Shown here in pieces: positions 31,342 through 41,460 of a stretch of 64,000 nt of DNA. Both the position numbers and the translations under genes were made by a program. The stretch's first letter is position 1. Each line of letters opens with the position of its first letter. The DNA comes from Bryopsis sp. KO-2023. Taxonomy: Eukaryota > Chlorophyta > Ulvophyceae > Bryopsidales > Bryopsidaceae. A model generated the notes under the pieces. It was not told where the DNA came from and ran no database searches. It saw only the letters and a program-made list of their open reading frames with translations. The stretch is taken from positions 806,001 through 870,000 of the forward strand of contig BSYQ01000002.1 in NCBI GenBank assembly GCA_030272585.1, written 5' to 3'.

Positions 31342-34283
31342 TTTTGAAAAGTTGGGCCTTTAGGACATTTTCCAAAGCCATGACCCACTTCACCGCAGAT
31401 GTAACATGCGCCTCCGCCTCTAGCTCCGCCTTGTTGCTGCCTTCCGCCACCACCTCGATTTCGTCCGCCACCTCGTCTTCCGCCTCTTCCGCGGCCACGG
31501 CCGCCGCCACCTCTGTTGCCTCCTCCCATTTGCTGATTTTGATCTTGGGGTGGAGGTGGTGGTTGCGGTTGCTGACCTTGCATTTGCTGGTTCTGATCAG
31601 CTTTGGGCTTGTTTTTCCAATTCCAGTTCCATCGCCCTCGTCCGCGACCACGTCCGCGGTTGTTTTGAGATTGGCCACCCAACGAATCGATTCTTTCGGC
31701 AGTGACTATCGCCGCTTCCACTCCTTCTGTCACCATTGTAACAACTTGATGTCGGATATGGGGCCGTAATCCGTCAACAAACGTCAAGTACTGCTCCTCC
31801 TCCGTCATATTCGGAATTCTGAGTATGAGATCCCGAAATGCGTTGATGTAGGAACGAACAGTCCCCGTTTGTTGAAGTTTCCGCAGCTTCCTACGCGAAA
31901 CATCGGACATTCTTGTTGGTTCGAAAGCAATAGCTAACTCTTCCACAAGTTGTACCCAGTCCTGGAACATCGGACGAACTCCTTCCCGAATCCGCATCTC
32001 TTGCATATTCCGCCATGTGGCGGCTGAACCAGAGAGATTTGTGCGGAATACTTTAAGCCAAACAGACTCATCCAAATCATAAACTTTACAGAAATTGGTG
32101 AGTTCTGCCTGCCAATCCCGAATCCAGCGATCTCCAGCGCCAGTATACGGTTTCGGCATCGGGAATTTGACCGCATTTGGAATGTGAAGCAAACGATTTT
32201 CTGGACGTGCATAGCCCATAAAATCGGGACCCCCGCCTGGGGGACCAGGAGGTCCGCCTCCTCCGCCACCTCCACCACCACCATCTCCAGGACCGCCTCC
32301 TGGGTTCCTAGATGGTCCTTCTCTTCCTCCACCAATATGTGGTCCAGGTGCAGACCCACGGCCACTTCTGTCCGATGGGCCTCCGCCACTTCCATCACCG
32401 GAACCATCATCATCTCCACCTCCGCCTCCTCCGCCTCCTCCGCCTGCGCGTTGAGGAATACGCGGATAGGATCCCCATCCAACATAGGGGTTTCCGGATG
32501 ATGGAGCTCCGTATACATTCACGGAGTGACCTAAGATAGAAGGCCGAATGTATGATGCTCCCATGGCATAATAGCCGGGTGGTGAAATCATTGATGGATG
32601 TGATAACACTGGCTGAGAAACTGGTGGTGGCATGGGTAATGTTCTAGGTGGCTCGGGTGACGTGGTTGTTGGAGTTGTCAGCGGAACAGTTTGTACCACG
32701 GGAGAAGCCTGCGTACGCTGTGGCGGTTGTACTTGCTGTAATACCGCTGGTGGTCTTGTATTTGGTGTTTGTCCAAACACAGCGCTAGGCCTCACGATCG
32801 GCCTAGGTACATTTCCCTGTCCGCTGATTGCACTGCCTCGCCCCACTCCAGGAATAATGACTGGGGGTGATGCAGGTCGGGTAATCGGTCTATTTGCCCG
32901 CGGGAATACTGGTGGTATTGGCGGGAAACCCACTGAATCCGGGGCAAAGCCGGATGAGGTTTGGGGAGGTTGCCCAAATGAAACTTGTACTTCGGACAAC
33001 CTTGGTGGTTGTGCCACCGTTCTGGTTCCCGCTCCCGCCATAGCAGCCACAAGAGGTGTTTGTTGAGCAGCGGATGCCATTTGTGTGGCAACTGCTGCAG
33101 CATCTTTCTTCCGCCAAAACTCAAAGTTCGACGTGAACTTTGTGTCCGCTACATCCTCAAACACCTTCTTTAGCTCTTGCGCTGTTTCCGGATCTTGTAG
33201 CATTTCTTGTAACATTTCCCGCGGCTCTCTGCTCCTTGTTGAGCTTCTCGATCTGCTTCTCCTTGAAGACCGACTTTGACTTCTTTTCAACTCCTCCATT
33301 TCCATTTGTAATCTAGCCGCCGCTTCTTTCGCAGCCGCTGCCTCCTTTAACAAATAGGCTACTTCCGCATGATGCTGTGTTTGAAAACTTTCCGCTCTGT
33401 CTTTAGTCGCTTCGAGATCATGCTTAACACGAATGAGTTCTTTGAACTGTTTACTCTGACCCGCGTCCACTAGTGCTTGGGTCTCTCTCAGTTCTTGTTG
33501 AACCGTATCCAACCCCCAAAGGGCGTCGGCATGTTGCCGGTCAAACTCTTCTTCGAGTTTCCTTCTTTGCTCATCCGTGTCCGCTACTTGTTCGGCCAAT
33601 ATCCGCTGAGCCTCTTTGGCTTCGTCCACCTCTTTCTGGGCGACATCACGGATATTCGCCAAGCCAGCTTCCATTTGGCTGAGCCTCCCCTTGGCTGCAG
33701 CATCCAGATCTTGTATCCGCTCATCCAACCTTTCACTGAGCTGTCCTTCGATCTGGTGATGGCGGGACTGTAGAGTAGAGTCCAACACATCATGTACTTG
33801 GGAAGCCATGCTTGAACAAGCTCCCTCCATCCGACTATCAAGGTGCTCGGCGACCTGGGCTGTCCGCTGGGCAGCCTCATCGGACAATTGGTTGTATAAC
33901 CGCTCTTGCGATTCATGGAGATCGCGCTCCCGCAGACCGTCATTGTGCACGTGCAAGGTCTGGTTATGCACGTTCACTTGGCTCTGTTGCAGGTGCTGCG
34001 TTTGTTGATTGATGAAGACTCCCGGCTCTTCCTCCATCTCCTCATCAAACTCCGGGCCAATGTCCGCTTCCTCATCGCCTGCTTCCTCCACCATGTCCGG
34101 GTGCGCGGGGATACCGTATGCCTGTAATGGCCGGTCCATTTCTGCCTGTATTGGCAGTCCGACAGCAGGTAATTCCTGGGCGACGATCAGCGGATATAGC
34201 GGCGGGCCATCTGGGGCGTCGCGCTCTTGCTGATTGTCTTCGATACCGTATTCCAGGTATAGCTGCTCGTCGTTTCCGCTCAT
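31317..34283 (-). CDS. gag: Chromovirus Gag
   Basis: 988 residues, long for a Gag. An acidic N-terminus and extended coiled coil (about residues 110-350) are followed by an SR-rich patch (SRSSRRSRSRSSTRSREPRE), then a Pro/Gly-rich linker. The conserved retrotransposon Gag domain follows (KPYTGAGDRWIRDWQAELTN, then GSAATWRNMQ), then an RG-rich region and one CCHC zinc knuckle near the C-terminus (CYICGEVGHGFGKC). Gag forms the particle and the knuckle binds element RNA. ATG at 34283 lies about 500 nt inside the 5' LTR. The N-terminal coiled coil and SR patch are unusual additions. Confidence 0.92.
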   Translation of the reverse strand: MSGNDEQLYLEYGIEDNQQERDAPDGPPLYPLIVAQELPAVGLPIQAEMDRPLQAYGIPAHPDMVEEAGDEEADIGPEFDEEMEEEPGVFINQQTQHLQQSQVNVHNQTLHVHNDGLRERDLHESQERLYNQLSDEAAQRTAQVAEHLDSRMEGACSSMASQVHDVLDSTLQSRHHQIEGQLSERLDERIQDLDAAAKGRLSQMEAGLANIRDVAQKEVDEAKEAQRILAEQVADTDEQRRKLEEEFDRQHADALWGLDTVQQELRETQALVDAGQSKQFKELIRVKHDLEATKDRAESFQTQHHAEVAYLLKEAAAAKEAAARLQMEMEELKRSQSRSSRRSRSRSSTRSREPREMLQEMLQDPETAQELKKVFEDVADTKFTSNFEFWRKKDAAAVATQMASAAQQTPLVAAMAGAGTRTVAQPPRLSEVQVSFGQPPQTSSGFAPDSVGFPPIPPVFPRANRPITRPASPPVIIPGVGRGSAISGQGNVPRPIVRPSAVFGQTPNTRPPAVLQQVQPPQRTQASPVVQTVPLTTPTTTSPEPPRTLPMPPPVSQPVLSHPSMISPPGYYAMGASYIRPSILGHSVNVYGAPSSGNPYVGWGSYPRIPQRAGGGGGGGGGGDDDGSGDGSGGGPSDRSGRGSAPGPHIGGGREGPSRNPGGGPGDGGGGGGGGGGPPGPPGGGPDFMGYARPENRLLHIPNAVKFPMPKPYTGAGDRWIRDWQAELTNFCKVYDLDESVWLKVFRTNLSGSAATWRNMQEMRIREGVRPMFQDWVQLVEELAIAFEPTRMSDVSRRKLRKLQQTGTVRSYINAFRDLILRIPNMTEEEQYLTFVDGLRPHIRHQVVTMVTEGVEAAIVTAERIDSLGGQSQNNRGRGRGRGRWNWNWKNKPKADQNQQMQGQQPQPPPPPQDQNQQMGGGNRGGGGRGRGRGGRRGGGRNRGGGGRQQQGGARGGGACYICGEVGHGFGKCPKGPTFQKWLKDHAA

Positions 34284-34771
34284 GGTGGATGTCTTGATTT
34301 GTCGGCGGTAGAATCACGTGTCCGTTTGGTGGATTCCGTTGGCGGGTAATCCACGTGACTAATTGGTCACTCTTTGTCAGCGGTTTCTGGCAGCGGTTTC
34401 TGGCACGTAATTTCTGGCGGAAACGTATTCGTCCGCAGAAACGTCCGCTGGCAGACTCGTTTTGTCCGCTCTGCGGTAACCGCGTTCAGTGTCGACAACT
34501 CTCCGACAAACGGAAGTACTACTACGCCGTGCTGTGGTCGTAGCGTCCAAGGATCTATAGATCCTGTGATTTTGGGAGGGATGATCGAGCGCAGCAACGT
34601 GCGTTCTCTTTCGTCCAGCGTTTGGTTGGTGCGCAGCAACACGAAGTAGGTTCCAGACACGAGGGGAAACCTTCTTCGACCTAGCCGACCCTGATCTTTT
34701 GCACCTCGACTGCAAAATCTCCTGTCGATCTCTTCCACTAAGTAGACTCGACTTGCAGGTAGGGTGCTTCG

Positions 34772-34783
34772 GCTCCGAAACCA
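34772..34783 (-). other. Primer-binding site, nested chromovirus
   Basis: TGGTTTCGGAGC on the minus strand, two bases inside the 5' LTR (34786-34959). Confidence 0.85.
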
Positions 34784-34785
34784 GT

Positions 34786-34959
34786 TGTTAGGTCCCTGTA
34801 GGTTTTTGTGAAGTCGTTGCTGAGGTTGTTGAGACTGGGGTCACACACAGGCACAAACCAGAGAATTAATTTTACAAGTGTTCTCTCTGAACTTAACCCC
34901 TAGAACCCGTACTAACCCGTACTACACTCGTACTGCAAAATGAGTGCGACAACGTATCA
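34786..34959 (-). repeat. 5' LTR of nested chromovirus (174 bp)
   Basis: Matches 24771-24944. Followed on + by the GATAT duplication. Confidence 0.95.
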
Positions 34960-35564
34960 GATATTGCAGCTCAAGTGGTGGAGTCGGCTTGGTTTCAGCA
35001 CCCGTCAGTAACTGTGGCCAATCGAGGATTGACGAAATGTATTATTACCACTGGGATGCCCATAGCTACTGTGGCTTGGACGCCTCCTCGTATGGTTGAA
35101 TGGATTTTGGATGCGCCCCTAGCAGGGCAGAACTTACCTATGGACGGTCAGGATCAGATTCGGGTGGGCGTTGTGAATTCTCCCGCAATTGTGGCTACCG
35201 GTCCTGTTACGTTTCCTCCTCGTCAAGTGGGTGATCGCGTGGCGTTACCTTTCAACCGAAGTGTGATTGTTCCACGTGGTATGTTTGTGGCGGTTCATTT
35301 ACCTTTTCGCTGTGAGCAGTTTTCCGACGTAACGGATGCTACGAGAGTACCAGGAGTTTTCTGTCATGTGAAAAGGGCTTCGAATCATAGTTTGGTTTTG
35401 TTGGTGCACAATTTGGGCACTTCGCCGGCACATTTAGCTCCTCGAATGGTGGCTGTGACGGCAAGGGTGGAAGGGGTTTCTTCTTGGCAAGCTGAGGATG
35501 GTCGGTTTTTTCCTTTGATTCGAGGTCGCGAATTCAAGCGGTAGAAGAGGAATGTTTTCCCAGG

Positions 35565-37997
35565 ATGTTTCCCCAACTTTTTTCTGGGGGTTTAGGTACT
35601 TGTGGTCATTTTTTGGTGGGAAAATTACCCTGGTCTACAGGAGGTCCTCCGTCCAAGGGACAAGGTGTTCAATTTGGGGGGTCGACCGGGCCAGGGGAGG
35701 ATTCGTTAGCCTTTCGGGAATGTGAAGCGTTAATGGCACTGGGGGCAGTGGAGGAAGTGTGGTATCCACCTCGTGTTATAAATCCTGTGGTGGTGGTGCC
35801 TCGCCCAGGGGATACTGATCGGGTACGGTTATGTTTAGATTTTCGGAAACTTAATTCGTACGTGGAGGCTGAACCTTTTGGTCTTTTGAATAGGGATTAT
35901 TCTTTGGCCGATATTAAGGCGTTCTCGGTAGGTAGTAAATTGGATTTGGCCAATGCCTATCATCAAGTCCGGTTGGCTCGCGACATTCAACCTTTTTTTG
36001 GTTTTCGTTTGGGCACTCGGTATTTTCAATATCGACGGTTGCCTTTTGGTTACTTAAACGCGAGCCATTTGTTTGTCGAAGCTTTGGAGGGTACATTACG
36101 GAAATGTCGGGGACAATTTGAGTCGCAATTGATTGTTTTTATGGACGATATATTACTTTTATCGCCATCAAAAGAAATTCATGATCGGGATTTGCGGGTA
36201 TTATTAGCTTATCTACAAGGAGATGGATGGCAGTTATCATTCACTAAGTGTGAATTTTTTCGGAAGTCTTTTTCATTTTTAGGTTTTGATGTTACTTCGG
36301 AGGGTCTGTCTTTTCCCCATGCCAACTTGCAACGGTTGCAAGATTTGCGCCCGCCTACTTCTCCAGCTCAGTGGCGTCAAATTTTGGGGTGGGTTAATCA
36401 GGCTCTTCGTTTTCTTCCAGTGGGACATCGTTTATTAAAGTTTTTGCAAGATTTTCGAGATACAGGTCAGCTACAGTTTTGGCATAAGTTTTTGGATGTT
36501 TTATCGGCTTCGGCCCTTGCTACTGAGCACCCTGCGGAGGATGCTGATTGGCGAGTGTGGGTAGACGCCTCTACAGCGGGGTATGGGGCGGTGTTGTTTC
36601 AAGGTTCTAGATTGGTTAGGTGTGTGTCAGGGTTGTGGAATTCTCAGTGGGCGTATCGTCACTCAGGAGCTTTAGAGGCTGAAGGGTTAGTTCGCGCATT
36701 GCAATGTTTCGCACCATGGGTTTTTGGGCGAAAAATTACCGTTTATACCGATAACCACGGAGTTTTTAGTCTCAGTAACTTTCGGAATTTATCGGTTTTT
36801 GCGAAGCGTCGAATTGAATGGTTGGCATGGTTTGCACCTCGGCTTCGGTTTGTGTCGGGTTATGCTAACCTTTTTGCTGATTTTCTAAGCCGTTTTTCTT
36901 TAGTTTCCTCATGTGAGGTTGGGGTGGTGGAGACTTCTTTGTCTCCCGCGCGTCGACATGATCTTATTCGACAAGCTCATGCTGGACATTTTTCTTTTGC
37001 AAAAACTCTAGCGACTCTATTAGGGAGGGGATATTTTTGGCCACATATGCGCGCTGATGTGTCTCGGTTTCTTCAGTATTGCTCGGTTTGTCAGCAGTTT
37101 CAGGAGAAGGTACCTACTGGTACTATGGGTACTCAAATGTCTGCTGTTCCTGGGCATACTGTCGCGATTGATTTTGTCGGCCCATTTTCGGAGGGTAGGG
37201 CACAGGGAAGGGGGAAGGGAAATCGATATGTGTTTTCGATTATGGATTCAGCGACTCGTTTTTATCACGCAGTTCCGTTTGTTGCAAGTAATGCAATAAA
37301 TGCGTGTAGAGCGATGGAGGAATGGGGATTATTAGTAGCGTTACCAAAAGTTATTCTTTGTGATCGAGCTTCGTATTTTACAGGAAAGGTGTTCCAGAGC
37401 TGGTGTGAGAAAAGGGGGATAAGGTTAGTAGTGACGGCTCCTTATTCTCATAAATCGAATGGGTGGAATGAGAGGGCAAACGGAGTTTTGATTGAAAGGA
37501 TTAGACGGATAATGCTTGACCGGAATCAAGGTTGGGAGGAGGTACTTCAGGATGCATTAAAGTCTATGAATGGATCAAAACATGGAGTTACAGGGTTTCC
37601 ACCGAATTTGTTATTATGGGGAAGGGATTTTCAGGAAATGGTTTGTTTAGCTTCAGTTTTGGAAAAGTATAGAAGGATAGCAAATGAAAGAACAAAAAAG
37701 AATCAAGAAAGAGCCAATGTTCGATTTAGGGGAAAGTCAGCTCCTAGGTTGTTTGGGATAGGTCAGTGGGTATGGGTGCGAGATTCAAAACGGAGAGAAA
37801 GACTTGATCAAAAGTTTAGGCCATTTTGGGTCGGGCCTTTTAAGGTGTGGGATAGGCACAGTGAGCATATATGGAGTTTGAAGTCTTTAGGGGGAAAAAT
37901 TTTGAAAATGATTCATGAAGATAATATTAAAAGGGCATGGTTATATGCGAAGGATATTAAATCGTATGAGGAAGTATTGGCGCGGGGAAGCGTGTGA
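35565..37997 (+). CDS. pol: Outer element Pol: RT, RNase H, integrase
   Basis: 810 residues from ATG 35565. The frame is open from about 35496 and overlaps the Gag-PR end in -1. RT motifs are RLCLDFRKLNSYV, KLDLANAYHQVRL, RRLPFGYLNASHLF and catalytic FMDDILLLS (about 193). RNase H follows (VWVDASTAGYGAVLFQ, ALEAEGLVRAL, VYTDNHGVF, ADFLSR). Integrase has a zinc finger (HAGHFSFAKTL, CSVCQQF) and DDE (AIDFVGPFSEG, CDRASYFTGK, SNGWNERANG). No chromodomain: the C-terminus ends in a GPF-type module (FRPFWVGPFKVWDR). The stop TGA lies inside the 3' LTR start. The order RT-RH-IN gives Ty3 type. Confidence 0.93.
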   Translation: MFPQLFSGGLGTCGHFLVGKLPWSTGGPPSKGQGVQFGGSTGPGEDSLAFRECEALMALGAVEEVWYPPRVINPVVVVPRPGDTDRVRLCLDFRKLNSYVEAEPFGLLNRDYSLADIKAFSVGSKLDLANAYHQVRLARDIQPFFGFRLGTRYFQYRRLPFGYLNASHLFVEALEGTLRKCRGQFESQLIVFMDDILLLSPSKEIHDRDLRVLLAYLQGDGWQLSFTKCEFFRKSFSFLGFDVTSEGLSFPHANLQRLQDLRPPTSPAQWRQILGWVNQALRFLPVGHRLLKFLQDFRDTGQLQFWHKFLDVLSASALATEHPAEDADWRVWVDASTAGYGAVLFQGSRLVRCVSGLWNSQWAYRHSGALEAEGLVRALQCFAPWVFGRKITVYTDNHGVFSLSNFRNLSVFAKRRIEWLAWFAPRLRFVSGYANLFADFLSRFSLVSSCEVGVVETSLSPARRHDLIRQAHAGHFSFAKTLATLLGRGYFWPHMRADVSRFLQYCSVCQQFQEKVPTGTMGTQMSAVPGHTVAIDFVGPFSEGRAQGRGKGNRYVFSIMDSATRFYHAVPFVASNAINACRAMEEWGLLVALPKVILCDRASYFTGKVFQSWCEKRGIRLVVTAPYSHKSNGWNERANGVLIERIRRIMLDRNQGWEEVLQDALKSMNGSKHGVTGFPPNLLLWGRDFQEMVCLASVLEKYRRIANERTKKNQERANVRFRGKSAPRLFGIGQWVWVRDSKRRERLDQKFRPFWVGPFKVWDRHSEHIWSLKSLGGKILKMIHEDNIKRAWLYAKDIKSYEEVLARGSV

Positions 37998-38121
37998 TGG
38001 GGGACATACTAGATAGAGTCATATTATAGGATTATAGTATGGGAAGGGACAAACATTGGTTTGTGGATAAGAGAGAGCCTGTATTCTGTTTGGGATGTAA
38101 GCAATTGTTTACTGCGTGACA
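37993..38121 (+). repeat. 3' LTR, outer element (129 bp)
   Basis: Matches 22865-22993 with a C/T difference near the end (gcgcgaca versus gcgtgaca). Followed by CCAG. Confidence 0.93.
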
Positions 38122-38462
38122 CCAGCTAAGAGTTTTCTTTTGTATTCCCCCGATGCTATTGGCTCTGGCTTGGCATATCTTGTAGTTTTTTTATTTGGTT
38201 ACCAGAATTTCGTAGAGAATGCAAGCTTAGTGGTGAGTGTTTGGATCAACGCTTACATAATGGCGGCGGTGCTTTGCCAGCGAGCCCCACTAGAGGTCAA
38301 CAGGGCCAGAATCGTCCTATCACTCGACAGGCTCCCGAACGAGGTCAAAAGAATGCCTGCCTCAATTTGTTACTCCTTTCTTGTTTGTAATTGATCCCGC
38401 CTTTGTTTTTCTGCAGCTAATCATTTGAGATTATCATCGAAAATTTTGAATGCTTTTCGTGG

Positions 38463-38547
38463 GCACAAGTGGCTCAGTGGTCCAAGGCGTCAGACTTAAG
38501 ACCTGATGGAGCTCGTCTCCGCGTGGGTTCGAACCCCACCTTGTGCA
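38463..38547 (+). tRNA. tRNA-Leu (anticodon TAA)
   Basis: Acceptor arms GCACAAG and CTTGTGC pair fully, with discriminator A. The anticodon loop CTTAAGA gives TAA, inside a stem with one A-C mismatch. There is a long variable arm (class II, as expected for Leu), and the T arm GTGGG-TTCGAAC-CCCAC is perfect. B-box ggttcgaacc is present. No intron. It lies 340 bp downstream of the outer LTR element. Confidence 0.93.
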
Positions 38548-41009
38548 GCAACAATTCGTTTTGCCAGACCCAACGACAAACCAAAAAAGCAGCAGATCTG
38601 TCTAGACATAGAAAATGAACCCGATTTTTCAGGCTGTTGTGTGAAGCCCGATTTTTTTTCCCACAAAGCGCTGCAGAAATCTCTTCTCTCCTGTTGAGGA
38701 GACATTGTTTTATTCAACTGATCCAATGACTCGATGGTTCTTTGAACTTAAGTTTCTCATAAACAAGATCGATCAGCGTGGGGCAGGGCTGGATGTCAGT
38801 CCTGCTGGAGTACAACCGGAGATGTGCTTTCCACTCAACAATACCCGATCTTGCCGATTCACGGCGAAAGGTCCAGATCATATCAAGAAAGGCGGCGAAT
38901 TGGGCAATGTGGACGCTTTTTGGATGTGGCGCCACCCTATACATAACGGCTTGTATTCCGGCAGCCCTGCACTTCTCAGCCACTCACTGACAACCTTTCT
39001 TTTGTTTCTAGCCTGTTTATCTTGCGAAACAGCCTGGGTGTCCCTACGCCCGCCTAGATCGTTATCATTGCCGTGGCGTCGCCACCAGGTTAGTCCCCTG
39101 CTTTCCCAACTAATTGCGTTCGATCTTTCATGGCGGCCAAACCAGATTTTTTTTTTTTGTTGCAGGAAAGCACTCAGTTGAGAGGTTGACCCAAATACGC
39201 CCACAGCTAACCATGAAGTGGAGTTGATCCAGCGCACCATTCTGGGAACGCTTGATTGTCTGACCCCCGAGACGCTCAAAAATACGCCAACGTGAGGTTG
39301 CACCAGTCAAGACGGGCGTTCAGATATTTTTTTCGTTGAGAGTGTGTTGCTGAATCCAGGTAGGCTACCTGTCAGCGAACTGTATTCTAAGTGCGTTGTC
39401 GAGAAATGGTGGTGGTGTGCTGGTGTTGGCAACCTTTTGCCGAGTTTGTTCAGATGAGAAGCGTTGATGCCTGTTTATTATTATTTTGGAGTTGCGACAT
39501 GGACGCCAACCATGGTGTGCTTTATAATGTTTGTCGTTTTTGTCGCGACAGATGGTCCTTGTGGGGCTGGCGGAGGGGTCTCTTCCAGAGGGGGTGGGTA
39601 CCTGTTGATCCAGTCCACCTTGGTCAGACTTTTCACTCCATGGTAGTGGGTCTGACGACGCAGAGACTCTTTCGAATCATGGAGTCCCTGCAAACCGGAG
39701 AGTAGGCGGGTGTTGATCCGGTGGCAGAATCGCCACCAGAATGCCCTTATTATCTTCTGTACAGCCCCATTTTATTCTCTTCACCAGAAAAAGATAATTC
39801 TGATTGAAACGATTCTTCCTTTTTTTTTTCTATTTTTGCCCACAGAGAGATTGCTCCTGTTTTCTCCAACAAGGGGCGGTTTGGTTTTTTGTTCGAACGA
39901 GCCATCAGCGGATGTTAAGCTGTGGTGCCCTTGTGAATCTCGATATCCATCGTCTCCGCCGTCTACATAATTCCGTTGGGCGTGGCGGCTGTTTTTATTG
40001 GCGAAGCTGTATTTGGTGGTTTGTTATTAGTCCCTGACATCTGGACTGTCGGTTGCTGATGCCCTCTTTCAGATAGCCTCCCGGAACTGGCCCGGGGCAG
40101 CGTTTCGAGGACGAAAAGGAGAAAGGATGATGAAAACTCTGTGTACAAAAACACATCCTTGTATTTCCTGACTGCGGGCGTCAGTTCATCCAGTTCACCC
40201 TGGTCTTGTAATAATTTTGGCTGGTTGGTAGGCCAGTTGGAGAAAATTTCAAGTGCAAAATTAGGTTCTATTATTGGAGTATTTCAATTTATCTTTCATT
40301 TATTTCATAGAGCAGTGTCATGATGTTGTTTCTGTGCCAGCAGTGGCTTGAGGTTTCATTTGAATTGAATTTCGTTGATTTTTTCTTGGCCGAGTTCCTG
40401 CCTCAAGAAGCAATTGAAAGTTGCGCAGCCGATGATGAAAATTGTTGATGAAAAAACCCTAAACCCTAATCTGATTTTCAGATGACACATCAATTTCTGA
40501 GGCTGGGAGATTCTTGACCGAATTCTGCTTTGAAAAAGCAACGTCCCAACTTTCGTTTGATATTTTTATCTAAGGAGCAATTCACTCGAATTTGCAGACC
40601 AGAAGAGGAGTAGAAACAAGAGCTCCCCCAGAAATTGATCTTATATTGGTATGCAATCCAAGGCCCAATTCATCTAACCGCTCATTCATTAGCACAAGTC
40701 TTGAAAAAGTTTGGGTTGGAAAGGTCACAATGTTTCCCTGCGACTCTGAGATCCATCCGCCGATCATTTGCCATTATTACATGTGCAGCAGCCCAGGCCT
40801 CTGTTGCAACAAAAAGTACTCAAGCAGTTCGTTGCTTTAAGTGGTACTGGCCGATAATTATTTTATATTAAGATCAACTGAAAATGTCCACCATATTTCC
40901 AGTGGATTCTGTCTCAGTGTTCACCTATCCACAGCAGAGATGAGTGCTACTCGTGTATGCCCGACCCAAGAACATTCATTTTATGGTTGTTGGTATTGTG
41001 AGTCACAAT
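38548..41009. other. Low-density region with one candidate gene
   Basis: Apart from the candidate at 38714-38983 I see no supported gene. There is a weak copy of the dispersed repeat at 40205-40245 and a short telomere-like string at 40452-40470. Confidence 0.4.
38714..38983 (-). CDS. Possible mitochondrial uL18-like fragment or exon
   Basis: A frame of about 89 residues begins VAEKCRAAGIQAVMYRVAPH and continues FAAFLDMIWTFRRE. The pattern AE-x-C-x-x-AGI-x-x-x-x-Y-x-x-x-P followed by F-x-x-x-L resembles the C-terminal half of mitochondrial ribosomal protein uL18 (MRPL18) as I recall it. It would be a last exon, with an AG acceptor just before TGGCTGAG, and upstream exons between 39050 and 39310 are not convincing. 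This may be a coincidence of a short frame. Confidence 0.25.
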   Translation of the reverse strand: MAEKCRAAGIQAVMYRVAPHPKSVHIAQFAAFLDMIWTFRRESARSGIVEWKAHLRLYSSRTDIQPCPTLIDLVYEKLKFKEPSSHWIS

Positions 41010-41460
41010 AGACTGTAGGCCAGGAGGGCTGGTGCAAAGCTTGCTCTGCGTCTTGGGATGGTTGCTTCGACTACGTTTTCTCGTGCCAGGAGAGGCGGGC
41101 GTCCATCGAGATAGGGGACCAATTCGAGTGCTGTTGCACATTTGCTTGAGGAGGGTTTCAGCTTTTTTTTGAGGGGGGCGGGCGGAGAGAAAGAAGCCAT
41201 CGACCGCTCTCGACTCGCCAAGCGAAAAAAGTCCCGACCCATTCGTTTTGATAATAAAAAAAAGAAAAGGGTGAAGATGGACTCCATCTTCTTTTCTTCT
41301 TCCATGAGACTAAGTCGTTTTGAATCGTAGTATTCGTTTTTTTTTGAATCGGCAAGTATTCACACCCATTTTGCCTTATTCTTCCTACTCCTTTTTTTAC
41401 TCTTTGCAGTTTTGAATCTCGAGCTTCTCATGTGCTGTATGTGTGTATTCTTTTCGCTTC
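41010..41460. repeat. Duplicated non-coding segment (mate at 11150-11600)
   Basis: Same orientation and order as the mate. It leads into the A3 promoter region. Confidence 0.75.

Larger units (their letters stand above)
24771..34959 (-). mobile_element. Nested chromovirus LTR retrotransposon (Ty3 type), 174-bp LTRs
   Basis: Direct 174-bp LTRs lie at 24771-24944 and 34786-34959. On + they start TGTTAGGTCC and end CAACGTATCA, and I see no differences between them. The flanking 5-bp duplication is GATAT (24766-24770, 34960-34964). In element orientation (minus): PBS at 34772-34783, gag 34283-31317, pol 31341-27232, a third ORF 26910-25096, then a G-run polypurine tract at 24945-24968. LTR near-identity and intact ORFs point to a recent insertion. 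Confidence 0.95.
23044..35544 (+). pseudogene. Outer element Gag-protease ORF, interrupted by the nested insertion
   Basis: The frame runs 23044-24770 and resumes in the same frame at 34965 after the insert, ending at 35544. Removing the insert and one copy of the GATAT duplication leaves it uninterrupted (about 768 codons). A Gag-like helical domain lies at about residues 100-260 (MGVKAFIGQFKQYVAAVGID). A retropepsin active site is at about residue 385 (SGLVDTGAEVSLVSVELC). The roughly 190 residues after the insert are of unknown role. The pol frame overlaps its last 47 nt in -1, so a -1 shift is likely needed for Gag-Pol. The split makes this copy non-functional for Gag-PR. Confidence 0.85.
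22865..38121 (+). mobile_element. Ty3-type LTR retrotransposon with 129-bp LTRs, split by a nested element
   Basis: LTRs at 22865-22993 and 37993-38121 begin TGTGATGGGGGACATAC and end GACA, and differ at very few positions. The flanking 4-bp duplication is CCAG (22861-22864, 38122-38125). A primer-binding site (TGGTTTCGGAGC) follows the 5' LTR directly, and a purine tract (gcggggaagcg) precedes the 3' LTR. Without the 10.2-kb insert (24771-34959) the element is about 5.1 kb. Gene order PR-RT-RNase H-IN is that of Ty3 elements. Confidence 0.93.

Noticed and set aside
31344..34317. Multiple frames on both strands across chromovirus gag
   Set aside because: Shadows of the 988-residue Gag, which has a recognisable Gag domain and zinc knuckle.
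38705..39181. 158-codon plus frame
   Set aside because: Low-complexity composition; the opposite strand carries the more protein-like candidate (38714-38983).
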